Positions 1 through 9,695 of a stretch of DNA of 64,000 nucleotides are shown in pieces. The stretch spans positions 124,001-188,000 of the forward strand of contig NZ_LMUE01000005.1 of the NCBI RefSeq assembly GCF_009766065.1. The letters run 5' to 3'. The translations under genes were made by a program, and so were the position numbers. This DNA comes from Dyella sp. S184 (GTDB lineage Bacteria > Pseudomonadota > Gammaproteobacteria > Xanthomonadales > Rhodanobacteraceae). The notes beneath the pieces were generated by a model. It had not been told where the DNA came from and did not search any database. It saw only the letters and a list, made by a program, of their open reading frames with translations. The number at the start of each line of letters is the position of its first letter. The stretch's first letter is position 1.

Positions 1-2566
1 TGCCGTTGCCGGTGCCGTTGTTGCTACCGACCTGGAACGGCGTACCGCCGCCAGTCGCGGTGATGCTCGAACCAACGCCGTCCACGATCAACGCGCCGTT
101 GTCGATGACATTCGCGGTGCTGGCCACGCTACCACCACTGGTGATCGCCAGCGTGCCGCCACTGATCGTCGTGTCGCCCGTGTAAGTATTCGTGCCGGTC
201 AAGGTTTCGTTGCCCGCCGCTACCGTGAGGCCGCCGCTGCCGGCAATGATGCCGTCAAACTCATCGAATGCGTTGGTCAACGTCAATGTCTGTGCACCGA
301 GATTGACGTTGCCACTGCTGTTACCGTTCAGCGACGTAATCGATGCGCCGTTGGTCGTGTTGCTGATATCGAATGTGCCGTAGTCAATGACGTTGTATGC
401 GTCCGCAACGCTACCGTTGCCGCTCAGTGCCAATGTGCCGCCGAAGATCGCGGCATTTCCGGTAAACGTGCTGGCACCCGTCAACGTGAGGGTACCTGTG
501 GCGGAGTACTGATAGAGCCCGCCGGTACCGCTGACCACGCCAGCGTACGTGATGGCATCGCTGCGATCGAAAAGCAGATAACCGTTGTTGGTCACGTTAC
601 CGACAATGGAACCGGTCGTCCCCTGGTCACCGATGAGCAGATCAGTGCCGCTGCCGACCGTCGTACCGCCGGTATAGGTGTTTTCGCCCAAGAGGATTTC
701 AATGGGACCTGCCACGTTGAGACTTCCGCTCCCGCTGATGACGCCACTGAAGGCACCGCTGGCGTTAGTCAGTGACAACGACTGTGTACCCAGGTTGACA
801 TTGCCGCTGCCATCCAGCGACACGATGGATGCGCCGGTGGTCGTGTTGCTGATATCGAACGTGCCATTTGCGGTGACATCGCTGGAACTGGCGATGCTGC
901 CCGTGCCGGACAGTGCCAGCGTGCCACCGGTGTTGATGGTGGTGCTGCCGGTGTAGGTGTTGGCACCGGTCAGTGTCAACGTGCCACTGCCCGCGCTGTC
1001 TGTCACGGTGAGGCCGCCGCTACCGGTCATCGCCTGCGAGATCGTCGTGGCATAGCTGTTGGTGTCGATGGTTCCGCCGCCGGCATTGAGCGTGATCGCA
1101 CGCGTGCTGGCGAGATTGAAGCTGCTGCCGAATTGCAGCGTGCCTCCGTTGAACGTAAGGCTGCCGCTGGCGTCGCCGAGGCTGGCGTCGGAGGACACCG
1201 ACAGCGTACCGCCGCTGATCGTCCACGGTGTCACTGCCGTCGTGGTGCCGGTCAAGGTCCAGGTGCTGGTGCCGGTTTTTGCGTAGCTGTCGAAACCCGT
1301 GAATTCACCGCCGATGCTGGAAACGTCGAAGCTGTCGCCAGTGCTGCCGCCTAGTGCGAGTACGTTGCCGTTTCCGGCCGTGGAAACCACGTTGCCGGTG
1401 AAGCTGTAACCGCTATCGAGCTCCAGCGTGTTGTTGCTGCCGGTGATTTCCACTGCATCGGCGGAATTGGCGCCGCTGCCGTCCAAGCCGCCGCTGATGC
1501 TGCTACTAGTGATCAGCAGGTTGGCATTGCCGGATATACCGACGCCAACACCACCCGTACCAACAATTGATCCGAAGCCACCCGCACCACCGGCGATGCT
1601 TCCACTGTTGTTAATCGTGTTGCTATTGCCGGTAACGCTGAGGCCGGCGCCGCCACTGCCGCCACCACCAGCCTGCGGGGTGATGCCACCGTAGACTACA
1701 CCGCTGATAACTCCAGCCACGCCTGCGGCACCACCCGCGCCGCCCGTGATGCTTCCGTTGTTTTGTATCTGGTTGCCCGATCCACTGACGCTAACACCCA
1801 TGCCGCCGCCACCGCCGCCGCCGCTCAAGGCCGCGCTGTAAGCACCAGTACCACCGGCTCCGCCGTTGATCACACCGTTATTGATCAACGTGCTATTACT
1901 TATCGCAACAGCCACCCCTGCTGCGCCACCACCGCCGCCACCGCCGTAAAAATAGGCAGCTCCAGATCCGATCGAACCTGCCAAAGATGCGTTACCGCCG
2001 CTGCCACCCTGAACAGTAACGCCGCTAGCAACGGTAAGATTTCCTGTAGCCAGAATTGCCGGTGCGCCACCGGCACCCCCAACAGATCCCCAACCGCTGC
2101 CACCACCGCCGCCGTAAACGCCGCCGCCGCCGCCTGCGCCACTATTCGTGGTACTACCACGGATCGTTCCAGGACCAGCGAGACCCGCGCCACCGTTACC
2201 GCCAAAATAACCTCCGGTGCCAGCTACCGTTGCATTGCCACCGGTACCACTACCGCTTACCGAAGGCGACTGCCCGGGGGCGCTGGTGCCCGTACTCTGA
2301 TCGTTGCCACCACTTGCGCTGGTTCCTCCCGTGCATGACGTGCTGATTGTTCCCGACGTCGTCGCACAGCTCTGCGCCCACGTCGGTAACGCGACCGAGG
2401 CCAGTGCCAGACCCACTGCCGCCGTCAACAGGCGCGACTTCAGGCCCACCTTCGGCAACGTATCTACAGCGCCGACCACGGCACCACCCGGCGCACTGGC
2501 CAGCTCGGAGACGACTTGTGGCACGCCGAGCGTGCGGTTGAAGACGATGCGGTAGATGCGGTTCAT
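1..2566 (-). CDS. Autotransporter-type adhesin with ESPR signal peptide, N-terminal part (partial)
   Basis: The frame is open from the ATG at 2566 to the left edge, giving 855 residues without a stop. The start has a good ribosome site (AGGGGA about 8 bases upstream). Residues 1-25 (MNRIYRIVFNRTLGVPQVVS and on) match the ESPR, the extended signal peptide of type V secreted proteins, followed by a hydrophobic stretch and a likely cleavage after Ala64 (TWA|Q). Residues about 85-360 are extremely rich in Gly, Ser and Asn. From about residue 490 there are four passenger-associated transport repeats (LTLTGANTYTGSTTI type) at about 512, 611, 685 and 774. Such proteins form an extended beta-helix on the cell surface, and the C-terminal beta-barrel would lie outside the window. 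The ligand is unknown. Family assignment is firm; the role as an adhesin is inferred. Confidence 0.88.
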   Translation of the reverse strand, partial: MNRIYRIVFNRTLGVPQVVSELASAPGGAVVGAVDTLPKVGLKSRLLTAAVGLALASVALPTWAQSCATTSGTISTSCTGGTSASGGNDQSTGTSAPGQSPSVSGSGTGGNATVAGTGGYFGGNGGAGLAGPGTIRGSTTNSGAGGGGGVYGGGGGSGWGSVGGAGGAPAILATGNLTVASGVTVQGGSGGNASLAGSIGSGAAYFYGGGGGGGAAGVAVAISNSTLINNGVINGGAGGTGAYSAALSGGGGGGGMGVSVSGSGNQIQNNGSITGGAGGAAGVAGVISGVVYGGITPQAGGGGSGGAGLSVTGNSNTINNSGSIAGGAGGFGSIVGTGGVGVGISGNANLLITSSSISGGLDGSGANSADAVEITGSNNTLELDSGYSFTGNVVSTAGNGNVLALGGSTGDSFDVSSIGGEFTGFDSYAKTGTSTWTLTGTTTAVTPWTISGGTLSVSSDASLGDASGSLTFNGGTLQFGSSFNLASTRAITLNAGGGTIDTNSYATTISQAMTGSGGLTVTDSAGSGTLTLTGANTYTGSTTINTGGTLALSGTGSIASSSDVTANGTFDISNTTTGASIVSLDGSGNVNLGTQSLSLTNASGAFSGVISGSGSLNVAGPIEILLGENTYTGGTTVGSGTDLLIGDQGTTGSIVGNVTNNGYLLFDRSDAITYAGVVSGTGGLYQYSATGTLTLTGASTFTGNAAIFGGTLALSGNGSVADAYNVIDYGTFDISNTTNGASITSLNGNSSGNVNLGAQTLTLTNAFDEFDGIIAGSGGLTVAAGNETLTGTNTYTGDTTISGGTLAITSGGSVASTANVIDNGALIVDGVGSSITATGGGTPFQVGSNNGTGNG

Positions 2567-2704
2567 TGGTGAAGTCCCCTGAAGGTTCGCGAATCAATTC
2601 GCTGATAGGTTTTGAGTGATGCGTGGCAGGCGACGCCTGCCCGGAGCAAAAGAAAAAGGTTTGGTGGAAGCAGATCGCGGGCATGTCTCGCCCGTGGGGT
2701 CGGT

Positions 2705-3520
2705 TCAGACCACGCGCACTCCACGCAGATTGAGGTTGGAATCGCGCCAGAAGGCGTCGTTCTCGAAGCGGCGGAACACGTCCGGCGGCAGGATGGTGCG
2801 GCGCTCGCGCGCTTCGATCTTCTTGCGCACGGTGTGCAGACCTGGCGTGCCGGCTCGCAGGTCGAATTCGTTGGCGTCGTAGCTGACGTTGTCGAAATCG
2901 TGGGCGAAGGCCGGTTCGCCGATGAAGTCGTAGATCGCTTTCATCGCTTTGGCCGGATCGTTGGTCAACGTCTCGTACTGCAGCAGCAGCAGATTCGCGC
3001 TGTCCTCGCCGTAGTACGCCTCTTTCAGCGCGTTATAGGCAAAGCCGACCATGCCATCACCGTTGGCGAGGCCTTCGGCGCGCGAGTACACCGTGCCGCC
3101 GGGCTGGTAATTGAAGATGGAGGACGGCTGGAACGCGTTCTTGCGCACCAGTTGCTCGATGCTGTCGATGATCCACGGCATGTGCCGCACACAGGCGATC
3201 ACCTTGGCGGCGGGGAACAGCTCCCTCAACACACGCAGCTTGCTGCACCAGATGCGGTTGGTATCGAACACCACCTCGGCCGGATGATCCGCGGCGTAGT
3301 AGGCATCGAACAGGCCTTCCAGAACACGGCGGCGCTGCGCGTCGGTGATGAACACCGAGTACTCGTTGCGGCCGCTCATCTCGCCTTGCAGCGTGTTGAA
3401 CAGGCCGCCGACCGGGCCGCTCATGCCCGCGTGAAACTGCGGATTTTGACCAAGCAGACCCGCAAGCAGTGTGGAGCCCGATCTGGGCAGGCCTGAAATG
3501 AAGTGAAGCCGGCGTCCCAT
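2705..3520 (-). CDS. Sulfotransferase family protein
   Basis: The 271-residue protein begins MGRRLHFISGLPRSGSTLLA. SGLPRSGST is the 5'-phosphosulfate-binding loop of PAPS-dependent sulfotransferases, placed at the N-terminus as in that family, and VIACVRHMPW in the middle resembles the 3'-phosphate-binding strand and helix. An ATG 45 bases further upstream is in frame, but the chosen start has a GGGGGAAGG ribosome site directly before it and puts the binding loop where the family has it. No signal peptide is seen, so a cytoplasmic enzyme is expected. It reads in the same direction as the autotransporter 138 bases downstream. The acceptor molecule cannot be told from sequence. Confidence 0.85.
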   Translation of the reverse strand: MGRRLHFISGLPRSGSTLLAGLLGQNPQFHAGMSGPVGGLFNTLQGEMSGRNEYSVFITDAQRRRVLEGLFDAYYAADHPAEVVFDTNRIWCSKLRVLRELFPAAKVIACVRHMPWIIDSIEQLVRKNAFQPSSIFNYQPGGTVYSRAEGLANGDGMVGFAYNALKEAYYGEDSANLLLLQYETLTNDPAKAMKAIYDFIGEPAFAHDFDNVSYDANEFDLRAGTPGLHTVRKKIEARERRTILPPDVFRRFENDAFWRDSNLNLRGVRVV

Positions 3521-4106
3521 CCTTCCCCCTGCAGCAATTTCTACGCGGCATCCCGGCACATCCAATGAAGCCGCTTAGCTGGATCCGTCGAATCCACGCA
3601 GGCAACGGCTATGGGGTGGGATGCCATCCTTGTTTTGAGAGCTGAGTCGTGCGGACACGACCAATATCTTTTTCTGTGAGTATCGACACATAAATCCAGC
3701 ACGCTTGACCCTGCGTCTCACTTCCCAAGGGCAAGTTTTTATGGCTGGCAATCTCTATGCCAAAGACAAATTCGCCAGAGATGTCGAGTTGATCGAGGAC
3801 CTGCCTCAAGCCTGGTCGACCAGCGATGGCCACGCCGAGCAAACGTCACACACGTGAACATCGCTTCTGGGGCGAGAGGTGACGTACACAGTCATACGCT
3901 GCCTGCAATGGTGGCGAACCTCACCAGCAGCCAGGACGTTCGCACCATGCCAAGGTCATCTGAGTCGATAGCGAAACGGCCATGCCTCATATCATCCTTA
4001 TTGGTATGATCTTTGCTTGGTTCGGTTTCGGATTCAGCGGCTGCGCACGAAACGTTTGCCAGGGCCGCTTTACGCAAACCGTTCCTTTCGTTCGTCAAAT
4101 GCCTCC
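3521..4106. other. Gene-poor spacer between divergent genes
   Basis: No convincing gene lies here. Two weak open frames exist: 77 codons on the minus strand (3609-3842), and 38 codons on the plus strand from the ATG at 3741, which has an AAGGG-like site 11 bases upstream. Neither resembles a family I recognise. Base composition is lower in GC than the neighbours, so this may be decayed sequence. It should also hold the promoters of the sulfotransferase and the AraC-type regulator. Confidence 0.4.
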
Positions 4107-5141
4107 ATGACTCCACGCTCCATGACGCATCGACCCGCTGACGCTGACGTGCAGTGCCCACGTATCGACACCACCAGCTTCAGCACGCGCGCCTTGCCTG
4201 CCAATGCGCAGGTCTTGGCCTGGCGCAAGCGCGTTGGGCATGTGGTCGACGTACTACCGTCGAAACAGCAGCTGGCTGAAGGATTCAGCGGGAACATTGA
4301 TTTTTATGCGGTCAACGGCATGGCTTTTTCCGACTGCCGCACCGACGCGATCGTGCTCGACCGCTCGGTGGCACGGGTCTCCACCGACTCTCGCCGAGAT
4401 TATGTCTTTCACCTCTTTCTCGAAGGTGATGCCGGCAACGTGGCGGGCATTCGCAAGAAGCGCAGTGCGGTGGACTCGGCAAAAGGGATCATTGCATTCG
4501 ACATGAGCCAGCCGTTTCATGTCGACCGACCAGCCTGTCGCGTACTGAGCCTGTTCGTGCCAAGAACCTTCGTGGATGCCGGCCTGCCTGATGGTGCGTC
4601 GATTCATGGTCGCGTCCTGCCGCTGGGTTCGCCACTTGCCGGTCTCATTCTGGATCACGTCGCCACGGTCGGCAGTGAAATATCAAGGCTCGACGCCGAC
4701 GGCGCGACCGTCGCGTTGCGCGCGAGCGCCGAACTCCTCGTCGCCGGATTCAGGAAGGCGTCCCGCCTGACGGGTGCCGACCGTGCGGCCATTCAGGCTG
4801 CCGTGATGAGACGGGTACGGCGTTTCGTCGAGGCCAACCTGCATGAAAGCAATCTGACTCCCACGCATGTGATCAACGCATTGCACCTGAAGCGCGCCAC
4901 GATCTATCGCTGGTTCGAGCACGAAGGAGGGCTTGGTGCTTATATCCGCCACTGCCGGTTACGCGCGGCTGCAGATGAACTCGTGCGCTTCCCGCATCTC
5001 CCGGTGATCGAGATCGCTTATGGACTCGGCTTCAAGAGCGCATCGGATTTCACCCGAGCCTTCCGTCGCGCGTTCTCCATGAATCCACAAGACATGCGTG
5101 CGCGGGCGATCGACCTGCAGCAAATTCTGGCGCCGAGTTAA
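4107..5141 (+). CDS. AraC family transcriptional regulator
   Basis: This 344-residue protein has an N-terminal AraC-binding-like domain (roughly residues 40-210) and a C-terminal double helix-turn-helix. The second helix pair carries the family signature around IEIAYGLGFKSASDFTRAFR, followed by the usual Phe and Pro (FSMNPQDMRA). The open frame extends to 4017, and a second ATG lies at 4122. I chose 4107 because upstream residues look unstructured, but no clear ribosome site decides it. The stop codon directly abuts the stop of the convergent MFS gene. Regulators of this type often act on a neighbouring transporter, so control of that gene is plausible but unproven. Confidence 0.85.
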   Translation: MTPRSMTHRPADADVQCPRIDTTSFSTRALPANAQVLAWRKRVGHVVDVLPSKQQLAEGFSGNIDFYAVNGMAFSDCRTDAIVLDRSVARVSTDSRRDYVFHLFLEGDAGNVAGIRKKRSAVDSAKGIIAFDMSQPFHVDRPACRVLSLFVPRTFVDAGLPDGASIHGRVLPLGSPLAGLILDHVATVGSEISRLDADGATVALRASAELLVAGFRKASRLTGADRAAIQAAVMRRVRRFVEANLHESNLTPTHVINALHLKRATIYRWFEHEGGLGAYIRHCRLRAAADELVRFPHLPVIEIAYGLGFKSASDFTRAFRRAFSMNPQDMRARAIDLQQILAPS

Positions 5142-6437
5142 TCAGCAAGCACGGTTCTGGTGTGACAGAACCCGTGCACCGATATTTTCAGGAAACCGGT
5201 TCAGCGCAAAAAGCGTGATAACGGTCGCGGCGATCAGATACCACGCGGGCATCATGACATCGCCGGTCACATGGATAAGCCACGTGACCAGGAACGGTGA
5301 AAAGCCGCCGAAGATGACCACGCCTACGCTGTAGGTCACCGAAAGGCCTGCCGCGCGCCGATGCCGCGGTAGTGCCTCGAGCATCAACACCGAACTGGCG
5401 CCGGCATTGTTCAGCGAAAACGCCACATAGACCGCAATGATGCCAAGCGCAGCGACGTGGCCGACGCCATGGGTCAGTGCCCAGAAGACCGGATAGGTCG
5501 CCAGCAATGACGCCACGAGGGTCAGGTACTGCAGCGTCTTCCGGCTCGCATGACGGTCGGCAACGCTAGCGACCAGCGGCGTCACCACCAGGATGACGAG
5601 ACCGGAGAGACAGGCCGTCACCAGACTGATCGCAGCAGGCCAGTGCAGTGACTGGACCAGATAACTCGGCATGTAGAACACCGTCACGTAGAAGCTCGCC
5701 GACGGTGCCGCCATCATCAGGATGCCGTAGACAAGCGGGCGCCCGTGCTCCGCGAACAACTGGCCGGGCATGAACTTTCTGCGTGGTTGGTCGGAACCCG
5801 CCGGCAGGCGGCGACGCAAGTACCAGCCGACCGGACCGATCAGGCCGCCCAGCGCGAAAGGAATGCGCCAACCCCAACCTTGCATGGTCATGGGTGAAAG
5901 CAAGGCCGTGGTACTTGCCGCAATCAGCGCCGCCACCAAGGCGGCCATGCCCTGGCTGGCGCCGCGCCAGCTGACGATGAAGCAGCGGCGCTCATACCCA
6001 ATCGACTCCATGAGCAAGGTCGATGCCGGCCCAATCTCCCCGCCAGCAGCAAGCCCCTGCATCAATCGCGCAACGACGATGAGTATCGTCGCAGCGGGAC
6101 CGATCGACGCATACGTCGGCATGCACGCGATCATCCAGGTACTGATCGTCATCAGCGTGAGCGCTACCCCGATGCCTGCCTTGCGACTGCGGCTGTCGGA
6201 AATATGGCCGATCGCGATCGCACCCAGCGGGCGCATCACAAAGCCGGCACCGAACGTGGCGAGCGACAACAGCAGGGACGACACCGGACTGCTGGAAGGA
6301 AAGAACAGCTTGCCGATCATTGCCGCTGACAGGCTATAGATCGTGAAGTCGTAGGTGATGAAGCCGTTGCCGATCACGATCGCCGCGATGACTCGCGTGA
6401 AGCCGGCGTAGGTCAGCTTGCCAGCAGCATCGTGCAT
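5142..6437 (-). CDS. MFS transporter, metabolite:H+ symporter-like
   Basis: A 431-residue inner-membrane protein with about 12 hydrophobic segments. FGAGFVMRPLGAIAIGHISD followed by SRSRKAG matches the loop 2-3 signature of the metabolite:H+ symporter branch of the major facilitator superfamily (citrate, proline/betaine, dicarboxylates). The frame is open 303 bases further upstream, but that part is the antisense of mnmE and is not membrane-like. The ATG at 6437 gives a normal MHS N-terminus. It lies 25 bases after the mnmE stop on the same strand and so could be read through from that operon. It is convergent with an AraC-type regulator. The substrate is unknown. Confidence 0.87.
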   Translation of the reverse strand: MHDAAGKLTYAGFTRVIAAIVIGNGFITYDFTIYSLSAAMIGKLFFPSSSPVSSLLLSLATFGAGFVMRPLGAIAIGHISDSRSRKAGIGVALTLMTISTWMIACMPTYASIGPAATILIVVARLMQGLAAGGEIGPASTLLMESIGYERRCFIVSWRGASQGMAALVAALIAASTTALLSPMTMQGWGWRIPFALGGLIGPVGWYLRRRLPAGSDQPRRKFMPGQLFAEHGRPLVYGILMMAAPSASFYVTVFYMPSYLVQSLHWPAAISLVTACLSGLVILVVTPLVASVADRHASRKTLQYLTLVASLLATYPVFWALTHGVGHVAALGIIAVYVAFSLNNAGASSVLMLEALPRHRRAAGLSVTYSVGVVIFGGFSPFLVTWLIHVTGDVMMPAWYLIAATVITLFALNRFPENIGARVLSHQNRAC

Positions 6438-6462
6438 GGATGCTGCCGATCTGGATACGAAT

Positions 6463-7806
6463 CTACTTGCCAATGCAGAACGATCCGAAGATTGCGCCCA
6501 GCAAGTCATCGCTGCTGTAACTGCCCGTGATCTCGCCGAGCGTATGCTGCGCGTGGCGCAGTTCTTCAGCGGCAAGTTCGCCGGCGCTGCTACTGGAGAG
6601 TACGGCAGCGGTGTGATCGAGCTGTGCGGCGACCTGCTGCAGCGCAAGCACGTGGCGGCGGCGTGCACTGAAGGCGCCTTCGCCGCTGCCGGCACCGGCC
6701 AGTCGTTTGAGGTGTTCGCGCAAGGTATCGAGGCCTTCACCGGTTTTCGTCGATGCCCATAGCCAATGCATGCCGTCGCACTGATGATGGCGGGCAGGCG
6801 TGTGGTCGAGGTCGATCTTGTTGATCAGTACCACGCGTTCGACCATGGCGGACAACCCGTCGAAGAAGCGCAAGTCGGCCGCATAGTTGGTGTCGGTGAC
6901 CAGCAGTGCCACGTCCGCACGCGCCAGTTCACCATGCGCGCGGCGCACGCCTTCGCGTTCGACTTCATCGTCGGTCTCGCGCAGGCCGGCGGTGTCGGCC
7001 AGTTCCAGTGCGATGCCGTCGAGGCTGAGGTTTTCGCGCAGCACGTCGCGGGTGGTACCCGCGGCGGCATTGACGATCGCACGATCGCTGCCGGCCAGCG
7101 CATTCAGCAGGCTGGACTTGCCGGCGTTCGGGCGTCCGATGATCGCCACGCGCAGGCCATCGTTGAGGCGCAGGCCACGTTGCGCTTCACGTAGTAGCTC
7201 GGCCAGTTCCACGCGCAGCGCTTCGAGCTGGCGGGAGATCGCCGGGTCAGCAAGGAAATCGATTTCCTCTTCCGGAAAATCGATTGCTGCCTCGATATGC
7301 ACGCGCAGCGTGATCAACGCCTGCAGCAGCGCTTCGACCTTGCGCGAGAACATGCCTTCCATCGACTGCAGTGCGGCGCGTGCGCCGGCCTGCGAGCGCG
7401 CGGCAATCAGGTCGGCGACAGCTTCGGCCTGGGCCAGGTCGAGCTTGCCGTTGAGGAACGCGCGCTCGGTAAATTCGCCGGGTCGCGCCAGTCGTGCGCC
7501 GAGTTCGCATACGCGGCGCAGCAACAAGTCGAGCAGCACGGCGCTGCCGTGGCCTTGCAGTTCCAGCACGTGTTCGCCGGTATACGAAGCGGGGGCAGGG
7601 AAGTGCAGCAGCAGGCCGCGATCGATCAGTGCACCGCTGGCATCACGGAACGCGGCGAAATGAGCATGACGTGGCTGTGGCACGCGACCAAGCAGGGTCT
7701 GCGCAATGGCGGGCACCTGCGGACCGGATACCCGCAGCACACCGACACCCGCCGCACCGGGCGCACTGGCAATCGCGGCAATCGTCTCGGCAGTATGGTC
7801 GGACAT
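6463..7806 (-). CDS. mnmE: tRNA uridine-5-carboxymethylaminomethyl(34) synthesis GTPase MnmE
   Basis: MnmE (TrmE) acts with MnmG to build the cmnm5 modification on the wobble uridine of certain tRNAs. The 447-residue protein has the N-terminal tetrahydrofolate-binding domain (about 1-120), a helical domain and an inserted Ras-like G domain. Visible motifs are G1 GRPNAGKS at 224-231, TTRD in switch I, DTAGL in G3 and NKID in G4. The C-terminus ends in CIGK, carrying the catalytic cysteine. It is the last of the conserved rpmH-rnpA-yidC-mnmE series, 80 bases after yidC. Length and motifs are normal. Confidence 0.97.
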   Translation of the reverse strand: MSDHTAETIAAIASAPGAAGVGVLRVSGPQVPAIAQTLLGRVPQPRHAHFAAFRDASGALIDRGLLLHFPAPASYTGEHVLELQGHGSAVLLDLLLRRVCELGARLARPGEFTERAFLNGKLDLAQAEAVADLIAARSQAGARAALQSMEGMFSRKVEALLQALITLRVHIEAAIDFPEEEIDFLADPAISRQLEALRVELAELLREAQRGLRLNDGLRVAIIGRPNAGKSSLLNALAGSDRAIVNAAAGTTRDVLRENLSLDGIALELADTAGLRETDDEVEREGVRRAHGELARADVALLVTDTNYAADLRFFDGLSAMVERVVLINKIDLDHTPARHHQCDGMHWLWASTKTGEGLDTLREHLKRLAGAGSGEGAFSARRRHVLALQQVAAQLDHTAAVLSSSSAGELAAEELRHAQHTLGEITGSYSSDDLLGAIFGSFCIGK

Positions 7807-7886
7807 GATGCGATGACTCTAAACGAAGTCAGCCGCGACGGTGATCCGATCGCGGCTGACTAGGTGTTGCTCGAACACGGATGCGC

Positions 7887-9608
7887 TCAGGCTGCCTTGA
7901 GGGTGTCGTCGCGATCGACGTGATGGGTGACCCACCACTGCTGGCCAAGACCGACCAGGCCGTTGACGGCGTAGTACAGGCACAGGCCGGCGGGGAAGAA
8001 CGCGAACATCAGCGTGAACAGCAGCGGCATGACCTTCATCATCTTGGCCTGGGCCGGATCCATGCCCGCGGCGGCCGGGTTCAACCATTGCGTACCCAGC
8101 ATCACCAGCGCGTAGATGATCGGCAGGATGTAGAGCGGGTCGTGCGCGCTCAGATCCGGGATCCACAGGAACGGCGCATGGCGCAGTTCCAGGCTGGAGG
8201 TCAGCACGTAATACAGGCCATAGAACACCGGCATGGTGATCAGTACCGGCAGGCAGCCGCCCATCGGGTTGACCTTCTCCTTCTTGTACAGCTCCATGGT
8301 GGCTTGCTGCATCTTCTGCTTGTCGTCGCCGTAACGCTCTTTCAGCGCCTGGATGCGCGGCGCCAGCTTGCGCATCTTGGCACTGGACTTGTACTGCACT
8401 GCCGTCAGCTTCCAGGTCGCGCCCTTGATCAGCAGCACCAGCAGGATGATCGACAGGCCCCAGTTGTGGGCGATTCCATCCAGGAAGGACAACACCGCAT
8501 GCATCGGCACGGCGATCAGCTTGAACATGCCGTAGTCGATGGTCAGGTTCAGCCCCGGCGCGATCGCGTCCAGCGTGCCCTGCACGTTCGGGCCGAGGTA
8601 CAGGCGCGCATCAGTGGTCGTGCTCTGCCCCGGCGCCACGCTCAGCGCGGGACCGACCGCACGGATCAGGTAGTGCGGCTGCGCACTGTCGGGGTTGATC
8701 GTCTCGGTGACGTAGTGCTCGGTCTGATCGGCCGGAGGGATCCATGCGGCGAAGAAGTACAACCGCAGCATTGCCGCCCAGCCACCCTTGATCTGGCTGT
8801 CGAGCTGATCCTTCGGTTCCTTGAAATCCTTGAACGGCAACTTCTGGAACTTCTCGCCGGTGTACCAGGCGGCACCCTGGAAGGCGCGCAACTCCGGGTG
8901 GGACATATTGGTCAACCAGTTGCCGGTAGCCACCGGCGCGACCCGCAGCAGCTGCTGGTAGGCATTGCCGGTCCATGGCTGGTTGCCGCCGTTGTCGATG
9001 CGCTGGCTCAGGCCGATCACGTAGCTGCCGCGCTTGAAGCTGTAGGTCTTGGTGACCTTGAGGCCGGCGGCGTCCTGCCAGGTCAGGTCGACCTTCAGCT
9101 CATCCTGCCCATCGGCCATCGTGTACGTGGTCTTTGCACTCTCGAACACGGCCTGGTGGTTCGGCTGATCCTGCGCGGCGGTATCGCTGCTGCTGACCAG
9201 ACCGCTCTGCGCAACGAAGTATTCCGTTGGGTCGTTATCCAGCAACGTGGTCGGCGCCGGGCTGGGCTCTTTGCGGGTACGCGGTGCGTTGGGATACGCC
9301 AGCAGATCCGCATGCACCAGGCTGCCGCCGCGGGTGTCCACGGTCAGCTGCAGTACGTCGGTGGTGATCGAGATCAGTTGCGCCGGCGCATGGGCGGCAT
9401 CGGCACCAGCGTTGCCGATCGCCGAGACGCTGCTGGATGCTGTGCTTGCCGATGGGATGGCGCCAGGCACACTGCCGTCCGCGGTCGCGCTGGTGGAAGT
9501 GCTGGCGGCCACGACCGGCGGCGGCGCGTAGTCCTTCTCCCAGGCCAGGAACAGCAGGTAGCCCACCGCAAACAGGGCGAACATGAGGAAGGTGCGCGTT
9601 TGATTCAT
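7887..9608 (-). CDS. yidC: Membrane protein insertase YidC
   Basis: YidC inserts and folds inner-membrane proteins, alone or with SecYEG. The 573-residue protein starts MNQTRTFLMFALFAVGYLLF, the usual N-terminal membrane anchor of gram-negative YidC. It continues with a large periplasmic domain (about 60-360) and the conserved C-terminal core from about 370 (WGLSIILLVLLIKGATWKLT, then MGGCLPVLITMPVFYGLYYV). The open frame extends 66 bases further upstream, but the ATG at 9608 gives the family N-terminus. The gene sits between rnpA and mnmE. Only 87 bases separate it from rnpA, leaving no room for a complete yidD. Confidence 0.97.
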   Translation of the reverse strand: MNQTRTFLMFALFAVGYLLFLAWEKDYAPPPVVAASTSTSATADGSVPGAIPSASTASSSVSAIGNAGADAAHAPAQLISITTDVLQLTVDTRGGSLVHADLLAYPNAPRTRKEPSPAPTTLLDNDPTEYFVAQSGLVSSSDTAAQDQPNHQAVFESAKTTYTMADGQDELKVDLTWQDAAGLKVTKTYSFKRGSYVIGLSQRIDNGGNQPWTGNAYQQLLRVAPVATGNWLTNMSHPELRAFQGAAWYTGEKFQKLPFKDFKEPKDQLDSQIKGGWAAMLRLYFFAAWIPPADQTEHYVTETINPDSAQPHYLIRAVGPALSVAPGQSTTTDARLYLGPNVQGTLDAIAPGLNLTIDYGMFKLIAVPMHAVLSFLDGIAHNWGLSIILLVLLIKGATWKLTAVQYKSSAKMRKLAPRIQALKERYGDDKQKMQQATMELYKKEKVNPMGGCLPVLITMPVFYGLYYVLTSSLELRHAPFLWIPDLSAHDPLYILPIIYALVMLGTQWLNPAAAGMDPAQAKMMKVMPLLFTLMFAFFPAGLCLYYAVNGLVGLGQQWWVTHHVDRDDTLKAA

Positions 9609-9695
9609 CGCGTAGCAGATCCGGGTAACGCCACGACACTTGAACGCCGCGGAGGGCAAAAGGAGAAAGGGCAACGCACAATTGTGGAGGTGGCG

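Noticed and set aside
2625-2641. GGCAGGCG/CGCCTGCC palindrome between the sulfotransferase and autotransporter genes
   Set aside because: The loop is too short for a stable hairpin and no T run follows; it may be chance in GC-rich DNA.
3609-3842. A 77-codon minus-strand frame in the spacer before the AraC-type gene
   Set aside because: No ribosome site, no recognisable family and no coupling to a neighbour.
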